A DNA stretch of 64,000 nucleotides from Erpobdella octoculata (lineage: Eukaryota; Annelida; Clitellata; Hirudinida; Erpobdellidae): contig OZ022246.1 of NCBI GenBank assembly GCA_963978895.1, positions 3,324,955-3,388,954 of the forward strand. Reading direction: 5' to 3'. A program made the translations under genes and the position numbers. Under the pieces are notes generated by a model, which was not told the DNA's origin, searched no databases, and saw only the letters and a program-made list of their open reading frames with translations. This document shows, one piece after another, positions 56,436 to 64,000 of the stretch; the first letter of the stretch is position 1; every line of letters starts with the position of its first letter.

Positions 56436-58082
56436 ATGAGGATCACTCAAGTGACGAAAGCCGACTCGCCACGACTGCCTCAGAAGGACTGCAACATGAA
56501 CGACGTCTTCGACAACTGCGCCGTGGTCTTGACAGATTCCGACTTGGACCTCTGCAAACAGCAACATCATCAACATCAACATTCTCCTCCAGTATACAAC
56601 ATCCCGATGACTACAGAACCAGGCAAGAATGTCTTCGTTCCGATGGCCACCAAGATAAGAAAGCATTTCAACGCCGGAAATCACAAACGTCGTTTGGTTC
56701 AGAAAGCAGGTGAGTGCAACGTGACAAGCTGCAACGTGACGAAACGAAAGCTCAAATATCTCGTTGACATTTTCACGACTCTGGTTGACATGAAGTGGCG
56801 CTTTCACTTCTTAATGTTCGCCGCTGCGTTCGTTGTAACGTGGTGTGCTTTTGCACTCGTCTGGTTTTGCATTGCAGTGGCTCATGGAGATCACCTCAAT
56901 TACAAGAATGATTCGTGGAATTCATGCGTCGACAATGTTTACGATTACAGTACCGCTCTTCTCTTCAGCATTGAAACTCAAACAACTATCGGTTATGGAT
57001 ATCGTGTCGTCCAAGCGGAATGTGGTTTTGCTGTTTTTGTCCTGATGCTCCAGTCGTTAGTTGGTACCTTAATTCAGTCTCTTATAACGGGGATAATCTT
57101 TGCCAAAATTTCACGACCGAAGGGTCGATCTCAAACAATAATGTTCAGCGAGAAAGCTGTGATCTGTAAACGCGACAATGAATATAATCTATTGTTTCGA
57201 GTTGGAGATATGCGTAAATCTCATATTATCGGTACTTCTATAAGAGCAGTTCTTGTCAAGAACAGATTGACCACTGAAGGAGAGTCCATTCCACTCTGTC
57301 AATTTCCACTTCATCTTGAAACAGAAATGAGCCAAACAGATAGTTTTGTGTTTTTTATTTGGCCAGTCACTGTTGTACATCGAATTAACGAAAAAAGTCC
57401 ACTTTGGGATATGTCTCTTGAAAGCTTGTGGAGTGATCATTTTGAAATAATCGTATTACTTGAAGGTACCATCGAGTCAACTGGAATGTCAACTCAAGTT
57501 AGAACTTCTTACATTCCTATAGAAATCATGTGGGGCGAGCGACTTGTACCCCTTTTAACCTATCAACTTGAAAATGGACGCTATGAAATCGATTACCGCC
57601 AGTTCCACAACACGACCTCTATGAACATGCCTGAATGCAGTGCCAGGGAGTATGCAGAAAACCTGAAGCAAGGAGTCGATGAAGGTACCTTGAAGCTCGA
57701 TTCTGAATACTTTGCCTGTTTCACTGCTCCAGCTGTGAGACAGGCCCATCATAATTTTCCTAGTCGGTCTCTTCACAATCTTTTCCACAAAAAGAAACTC
57801 AACCGATCGTCTGGAAACGGTTTTTCTAACGGCGTCAACAAAAAATCATCGAAAAAACCGCATCCTTACAACAGAAAGAAAATTTTATCAGAATCAGATG
57901 GTCTTGATGATAAAAAAGATAAAAATCACTTTAAAAACGACACTCTTTGGCCACCAACTGATGAAAAGAATCCAGGACTTTCAAACTCTGATGACAGCTT
58001 GTGGAGAAGAGCAGTAGCTGACACAAACGTATTGGCAGACGACAAAATTAGGACCACATTCAACACAGTGGCTTTCTTGTGA
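56436..58082 (+). CDS. Inward-rectifier-type K+ channel (Kir), copy 2, 548 aa
   Basis: Paralogue of copy 1 in tandem and in the same orientation. The coding exon follows an AG acceptor at 56421-56422; ATG 56436 gives MRITQVTKADSP as in copy 1. The core from about residue 90 to 400 is nearly identical: TM1 (KWRFHFLMF), filter GYGYR at 186-190, TM2 with Q214 at the rectification site, then RKSHIIG and IDYRQFHNT. Divergence is concentrated in the N-terminal 80 residues (QQHHQHQH instead of a poly-Gln run) and in the C-terminal tail. The tail ends TFNTVAFL, with hydrophobic residues that could be a PDZ ligand. Many synonymous changes, and none breaking the frame, suggest both copies are under purifying selection. 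Confidence 0.95.
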   Translation: MRITQVTKADSPRLPQKDCNMNDVFDNCAVVLTDSDLDLCKQQHHQHQHSPPVYNIPMTTEPGKNVFVPMATKIRKHFNAGNHKRRLVQKAGECNVTSCNVTKRKLKYLVDIFTTLVDMKWRFHFLMFAAAFVVTWCAFALVWFCIAVAHGDHLNYKNDSWNSCVDNVYDYSTALLFSIETQTTIGYGYRVVQAECGFAVFVLMLQSLVGTLIQSLITGIIFAKISRPKGRSQTIMFSEKAVICKRDNEYNLLFRVGDMRKSHIIGTSIRAVLVKNRLTTEGESIPLCQFPLHLETEMSQTDSFVFFIWPVTVVHRINEKSPLWDMSLESLWSDHFEIIVLLEGTIESTGMSTQVRTSYIPIEIMWGERLVPLLTYQLENGRYEIDYRQFHNTTSMNMPECSAREYAENLKQGVDEGTLKLDSEYFACFTAPAVRQAHHNFPSRSLHNLFHKKKLNRSSGNGFSNGVNKKSSKKPHPYNRKKILSESDGLDDKKDKNHFKNDTLWPPTDEKNPGLSNSDDSLWRRAVADTNVLADDKIRTTFNTVAFL

Positions 58083-59745
58083 AAGAGCGATTTGTATAGA
58101 GATATGCATACATCTATCATTATTAATTCTTCTTTAAGTATTCTAAACAGTTTAGTCGTATTATTTAAAATTTATTTGATAAAATAATGCATTATTTAGA
58201 AAATGGTGCTGTGACTGGTGACGTGTTGTTTCACAGTTTTTTTTTATATTTTTTTGCCTTCCACTAAGGTACTAATAACGTTGTTAAAGGTTTATTTTTT
58301 TTAGAAGCTTTTTGACGATGCATTTCTCTTGTGCAGGCATTTTGTTCTGTTATTTCCATACTAGATATATATCTATGGTCATTATTTCTAACTGAAGTCA
58401 TGCTATCATCCTGTTTAGCTATTTTCTTTTTAAGACTTGAATTTTTTGTTACAGCGTTTTAAAAACTTTCTTTTAAGCTTTTATTTAGATATTCATTTTT
58501 ATTACAAACGTGTCGTTTCAAATGACGAATTTATTTTATTGTTCGATTATGGTTAAAAAAAATCAAAATAAATTAATATTATGAGTTTTTATTAAATACA
58601 AACAGCAATGATTATTCGTCATTGGAGAATGATAATCTATATCTCTAAGAGTAGAAAGTCATTCTTTATGACCAAAAACTTTCCAGACCAAAAGTGCCTA
58701 TGTACGGGCATCAAGGTTATTGCGTAACAGAATTCAAATTTAACTTATGTAACAAAGTTTTAACTTTTAAGCAGCTTTTAACAAATCTTTTTTTTTACAA
58801 ACTATGCCTTGCTTTTGCAAGCCAGTCCCAAGCCTGGAGAAAGGAAATTAAGTTAAAGGATCAAATTACGACCCACGACAGGAAGTACTTAGGTGCTCAA
58901 CAGGCATATAATTTGGGGGGGGGGGGACACTGAAGCATTCTCGCCAGATTTTATTTTGTACGTTTTGCATGTCTAGACAATTTTTTTATAGCAGAGCTCA
59001 ATGCTGGAAGAGAAGTTGGTTACCTTTTAGAGAAAATATAAAAACTTTTCCAGACTTTGTCCTCTTGGGAAAATGACAAATCTACACTTCCGATTTGAGC
59101 TATGGTGGTTCTAAGCATTTTAATACTGAGAGGGGTGTTGGTCCACCTTCTGTATGCACACACAGAAAAAAAGTGGGTCTAAAACTGTACAAGATGAAAG
59201 TGGGAGTATTAAAATCTAGAGTTTAGCTAAAACTAATGATAGGTTAATGAAATAGAAGGTCTAAATACCGATATTATAGTGTCCTGGAAAATTCTCCCAT
59301 CAGTCTCATGAGAGACAGACAGTTAAAAGAAACAATAACTGTTTCACAAAATATTTTACTGAGATGTTATTCCATTGTGACCTAGTAGGCACAAGAATTC
59401 AAATATTTTCACCAACCAATTCAGACTTGTGAAGTTATTAAGACAGCATTCACATAACAGACTGGAAGAAGGCTCTAGAAATCTCAAAGTTTGAGCCAAA
59501 AATATAGAGAGATTTGCCAAACAAACATTTCATGTTTCACAATTCCAGTTTCATGCCGAATAAAACAAATCGAAAAACGTTTCCAAACAGCAATATTTAA
59601 AGCTGACTTGTAAATAATAGAAAAAGTCAACATCATAGGAATAAAAATGGAAACATTCACTCCCCATGCAATCCTGGTACGTAATAAAATACAATATATA
59701 CAAGTATAAGCTAAGATAGACATGAACACGAGAACATAATCATAT
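58083..59745. other. Kir copy 2 3' flank and zinc-finger gene 3' flank
   Basis: No gene apart from UTR. AATAAA-type sequence lies near 58566. A family S SINE fragment is at 58798-58894, followed by a G-run (58915-58926). The minus-strand frame at 59484-59771 lies in the presumed 3' UTR of the zinc-finger gene and shows no domain. Confidence 0.5.
58798..58894 (+). mobile_element. SINE-like repeat, family S, 3'-truncated
   Basis: Matches the first half of the copy at 36281 (CCTTGCTTTTGCAAGCCAGT, CCAAGCCTGGAGAAAGG, GGATCAAATTACGACCC, GGAAGTACTTAGGTGCT), then stops abruptly without the A tail. Confidence 0.8.
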
Positions 59746-61516
59746 TTACAAAAACACAACCTCTTCCACACAAGTAAATTCCGAACTTTCGACTAAAACG
59801 TTTTCATCGGGGACGTAAACACTCTGCAACATCGAACGACCCGCATCGACCGGCTCTTCCTCTTTGAGTCTCGGAGCCGAACTCGCGGTAAATCCTCGCA
59901 GTCCCGGTTTCGATTTCGTTTCCTTGACCTTCGTGTGAGTCATCATGTGACGTTTCAGGTGGGCTTTCAAGAAGAAGCCTTTTCGACAGACGCTACAGAT
60001 GTGCGGTTTGGTGTCTTCGTGAAACTTCATGTGAACGTTGAGGGAACCTTTCGTGGCGTAACTCTGACCGCACGTGGAGCACACAAACGGACGATAGCCC
60101 GTGTGCGAGTTCATGTGTCTCTTCAAGGCCTGACTGTCGGTGAAACCTTTCTTACAAATTATGCAATTGTGCGACCTCTTGTCCGTGTGCAGTTGAGCGT
60201 GCTTCAGTAGGTTTGCTTTCTGAGCGAAGGGACGGTTGCAGATGTCGCACTTGTACGGCTGAGCGCCGGTGTGCGTCCTCTCGTGGATCTTCATGTACGA
60301 CTTTTTGCGGAAGCGCTTGTGGCACACTTCGCACTCGTGCGCCTTCGCGCCGAGGTGTCCTTGCATGTGGTCTCGGAAGTAGACGCGGACGGCAAACGAC
60401 TTGCCGCAGATGGAGCAGACGTACGGCCTCGAGTCCGAGTGACGGACTCTCTGATGCTGCAGCAAGTTACCTTTATTGGAATAAGAGTTTCCGCAAACGT
60501 CGCACTTGAACGGTTTTTCGTTAGTATGCGTTCTTTCGTGTACGATTAATTTGCCCTTCTGCCGGAACGTTTTTCCGCAGAAGGAGCACGTGTAACGATC
60601 GTCTCTCCTGTGATCCTCCCACTCCGCTAAATGCTTCTCAAAATCCTCGCACATCACTGGAATATTTTCAAACGTGTCCGGCAGTTCGTGCTTAATTTCT
60701 AAATGAGGACACGCCTCTTTGTCCTGGGAAAGCTTCAAGGTCTTGAACGACGACGCACAACCCTGGCAACTGAGAGGAAGAATTTCTTCGAACGTATGCC
60801 TGATCGTGATGTGGGCGAATAAGGCATCTTTCGACGACAGCAGGCTTCCGCAAACGTCGCACACGAAGCCGCCTTGACTTAACTTTCCGCTCCCGAAAGT
60901 GCATCCGTGCAAGCAGCTCTCGACAAACTCCCGGACGGCAACGTTGTCATCCTCCTCCTCTTTTAAATTACAATGCGTCGCTTTCAAATGGTTGGTCAAG
61001 TCCGCCGGCGAAGCTAAGGATTCCAAGCATGCAAAGCAGTTGCTTTCCGACTTTCCGTGGGCGTCTGGTGAATGGTCGGAATAATAGCTTTAATTAGAAT
61101 TTGCAGTACACGAAAATTATATCATAATACAGTTATTTTATAATATATCTATATTATAATGCATTTATGCTGATGAAACTTTTCGTATGAAATGGCTAAA
61201 TTTGTTTATGCAACAACGTTGACATCTGAACATAATTTGTGACAATTTCATGTGATGGCGACTATTTTTATACGTCGGTGACAATTTCTCATCAAATGTC
61301 ATTTTTTAAAAAATGTCGGTTACCTGTATCGGATCTGTGATTCATCAAATTTTGATGCTCCACTTGTTGAAAAGATTTAGAAAAAATTAACTTGCAGGGA
61401 TCGCAAGCTACAATGTCCAAATTTCCGTGGCTCCGTTTGTGGATATCCCATTCATCAAACGAGATCTTTTGGCAGCAGAGATGGCAGAAATTATTCTTTG
61501 TAGTTTCGCATGCCAT
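59746..61516 (-). CDS. C2H2 zinc-finger protein, 13 fingers, 503 aa
   Basis: Probable nuclear DNA-binding protein. Two exons: 61324-61516 and 59746-61064, joined as GATACAG/ACGCC in frame, 504 codons including stop. Exon 1 encodes two atypical fingers (CHLCC... and CDPCK...). Exon 2 begins with three loosely spaced fingers (CFACL, CDVCG with HITIRH, CQGCA) and an acidic linker. Then come eight tandem classical fingers from CSFCGKTFRQ to CSVCRKGFFL, several joined by TGEKP-like linkers (TNEKPFK, TGAQPYK, TGYRPFV). A basic then acidic C-terminal tail follows, without a known effector domain. No KRAB, SCAN or BTB domain is visible. GC content is clearly higher than in its surroundings. Target and orthology cannot be told from the fingers. 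Confidence 0.93.
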
Positions 61517-63399
61517 AAGAAGAACATACTTTTAACATCAAAGCTGTTGAAGATCTACCAAATATTTTTTCGTCTATGAGCCGATTGTTCTACTATCTGG
61601 ACCTATATAAATATAATACGACTTTGAGAAACACTTTAAAGAGATTGTTACAAGCAATAAAACAACCAAACATACATACACCGAATATATCTAATGCAAC
61701 CCAACCGACAACAAAAAATTACAACAAGACTTAAATAAAAACTAAGTTTTAAAATTTTCCAAATCATGATTTTTGTTTGGAATCAAAACCAGTTTAGAAG
61801 CACTAAAAGTGGTTCAAATGTCTAAACCTGACAGTATTTAAAAATGAAAATGGTGTTAAATGTAAATCGGCAGTACTGTGGGAAGCAATTAATAAATCTG
61901 TGGCACCTGTGTAGCTCAACTCTACCTACACGAAGCAATGAAGTCTTCTGACAGAACAAAGAAGTTAAACCAGGTTAAAACAATTCTTCATGCTAAATTA
62001 AATCTGATACATGAAATTTATTAACACACTTAATGCCTTTTTTAAAATTATACTGTTATAGAGCATTGCAACTATTAAATGTCATTAAAACTATTAAAAT
62101 CCTTATAGAGGCATTGTAAAGTCTAAAAGAAACAAAACACAAATAAGAAACGAAAAGGATTACTACTAAAAAAAACTTTGTTTCGCTGAAGCTTGAAAGT
62201 ATTTATAATTTATTTATTGGGCATACAAAATCAGTTTTATATAATTTAATCTAAATTGAAGAGTAATTTTTGCACGGTTCCTTTTAATGAGGAACGAACT
62301 GACATGATAGAGCATAACAGCCGACAGTTTAAAAAGGGTACTTCAGCTTCAGAAGAGGTAAATCAATCTTAAGGATGACCCGTGCAGGTTAGACAGACAT
62401 TCATAAATAAATTTGATATAGATATATTCAAAACAAGAAATCAGTATTTGTTTCAAAATTTTTCCCAGTAGGGAAGAATTTATAAAAAAAAAAATCCCAC
62501 GATCAGATCACTTCCGAAAAAGCATTATAATTCCTTTTTTTATAATAATTTATAGTCCTTTAAACCGGGTGTTTTAAGACTGAACTGGCTGTATGTAGGA
62601 AGCACCTAAGTACTTGTTTTCGTAGATCATATTTGATCTTTTTAACTGTCCCAGTCACTCAGTCAAGTAAAGTGGTTTCAGAGTCAAGAAAGAGTCAAGT
62701 CTCAAGTCAAGTCAAGAAGTAGCAGGTCAGTTTGACGACGACGCCAAGTGCTGAATGTTGCAGACGTACAACAAAAATCAAAATTCACAATAAAAAGACT
62801 AAAAAAAGCTATTTAACAAAAACAACGATGAAAATTTCGTACAATTCATAATTAAATCAAAAGTAAGTCTCACAACTCGTACAAATAAAACCATCGATAG
62901 CATAAACCTGCCAGTGCTGCTTAAAAGCAAACTTTAAAACAGATTGAAACTAAATTGAAAATTTTTAAATATTTAAAAAAAATTGATTTTTTATTTTAAA
63001 TTATACTTAATAATAAACTGACGTCTTAACAAAATGAAACTAGGCAAAGGCATTTCGGGATAGGAGAAAAATTGAAGCATTTCTCGCCCGTGATTTTTTT
63101 TTAGAAATTTGGCTATCAACCATTTTAATTCATAATTTGTTTGTTAAGTCAAAATTTCAATATACATTAATCCAAAAGCTTATTTGATTAAATAGCCGAG
63201 TTCAAGGTAGGTTCGGTTCAAGCCGAAGGATGGAAAATATTATATATATTACTTATACTATACTTTTATATTTCCCAGCATTAAGAAAAAAAAATGTTTT
63301 TATTGAATTTTTAAAAAAGTCAGATAACAGACAAAGTGTCTGCGCGACGAGAGAAAGGTGTGCAGAGTGCTGGGACACTGACACGTCTTACAGGGGACA
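61517..63399. other. Upstream flank of the zinc-finger gene
   Basis: AT-rich, with no supported gene. It contains an inverted SINE family S copy at 62530-62660 and otherwise nothing recognisable. Confidence 0.5.
62530..62660 (-). mobile_element. SINE-like repeat, family S, minus strand
   Basis: Reverse complement of family S: T-rich start (the A tail), TTATAGTCCTTTAAACCGGG, TGTTTTAAGACTGAA, GGAAGCACCTAAGTACTT, GATCATATTTGATC, AACTGTCCC. The only clear copy on the minus strand in this window. Confidence 0.8.
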
Positions 63400-64000
63400 C
63401 AGGGACGTAAATTAAGCATTTTCCAGGGGGGGGAGGCAATTTTTTTTTGCCATTATATAGTGTACTAACAGGGTTACTAGATGTTGACCGGGATTTATTT
63501 TTAGTTTTGCTCTTTTTTTGCCAATGAAACATCAAATAATTAACAGATTTTTTTTAAATTTTTCAAAATTGTCTCATTAATGAAGTTTACCTGCATGCCA
63601 AATGTTGTTTAGATTGCTCCTGCAGCTTGGATGTGATAAGCGAATGTTCTCACACACACATTACCTTTTTACAACGTTTTTATTAGGTCACAAAGTTGTG
63701 TGTTTGTTTGTTTGTCCGATTTCTCTCAGCATGTACTTACAGTTATGAGTTTTGGATATGTTATAGATTAATGTTGATAGAATATAAATACCAATTTTGA
63801 GAATCCGACGCCAACTAATAAAAAAGTTATGTGCAGACAAATCATAACTAACTACCTCTCGCTCTCTCCTTCTCCCTCTCTCACTCTCGTGCATTGATCA
63901 ACTCGACGAGTCAGAGAAAGTTCGATGAGCATGCATGCTGGAAAATGATGCGACTCAACTTGAGTATAATATAGAAGATTGATTGAATCTTCACAAGCGC
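63400..64000. mobile_element. hAT-type MITE (family A), left part, cut by window end
   Basis: Begins CAGGGACGTAAATTAAGCAT and follows the copy at 25320: CATTTTCCAGGGGGG, CATTATATAG, ACTAACAGGGTTAC, then a CCAATGAAAC-type block, AACAGATTTTTTT, GCCAAATGTTGTT and CTCACACACACATTAC. The expected 8-bp duplication would start with AGGGGACA (63392-63399). The right end lies outside the window. Confidence 0.85.

Noticed and set aside
59484..59771. 95-codon hydrophobic frame overlapping the zinc-finger stop region
   Set aside because: AT-rich 3' UTR; hydrophobicity follows from T-rich codons.

Overview
The window is nuclear DNA of an invertebrate animal. Genes are split by GT-AG introns, the protein families are metazoan (fibrillar collagen, endosomal Na+/H+ exchanger, STARD10-type lipid transfer protein, Kir channels, C2H2 zinc-finger protein), the DNA is AT-rich, and satellites and small transposons fill introns and spacers. 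There are no bacterial features such as operons. I cannot fix the phylum from this sequence alone.

Layout. 1-9587 (+): the 3' part of a fibrillar collagen gene (about 30 exons, 23 of them pure Gly-X-Y, then telopeptide and C-propeptide). Its 5' end lies outside the window, and a 49-bp minisatellite fills an intron. 9588-15800: repeat-rich spacer with a 940-bp hAT-type MITE whose body is GAGTAC repeats, a dispersed repeat split by satellites, and a GTAT microsatellite. 15817-16629 (+): complete ribosomal protein L23 (uL14), 5 exons, 140 aa. 18673-28577 (-): complete endosomal-type NHE (SLC9A6/7/9-like), 16 exons, 631 aa, with a tRNA-derived SINE, two hAT MITEs and three minisatellites in its introns. 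28886-30230: a possible transposon remnant carrying a FLYWCH exon. 31560-36967 (-): complete STARD10-like gene, 6 exons, 269 aa, with a minisatellite starting at one splice donor. 37489-38835: another hAT MITE and a fold-back element. 40000-58082 (+): tandem duplication of a Kir potassium channel gene (549 and 548 aa), including a conserved upstream non-coding block. 59746-61516 (-): a 13-finger C2H2 protein, 503 aa. 63400-64000: start of another hAT MITE, cut by the window edge.

Main discovery candidate. Between the two Kir copies, an R2-clade, restriction-like-endonuclease non-LTR retrotransposon sits inside (TAG)n microsatellite DNA. Two copies are present: a 3' fragment of about 180 bp (49983-50163) and a 2.8-kb copy (51169-53999). 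Their 3' ends are identical, both are followed directly by TAG repeats, and they are separated by 335 uninterrupted AGT units. The long copy keeps the C2H2 finger, Myb-like domain, RT thumb, zinc knuckle and endonuclease, but the RT catalytic core has been cleanly deleted. R2 elements classically target 28S rDNA, so this looks like a lineage retargeted to a trinucleotide microsatellite.

Other notable points: the collagen C-propeptide lacks exactly the two cysteines that form interchain disulfides; both Kir channels lack the acidic residues that bind polyamines; three hAT-type MITE families show perfect 8-bp target duplications.
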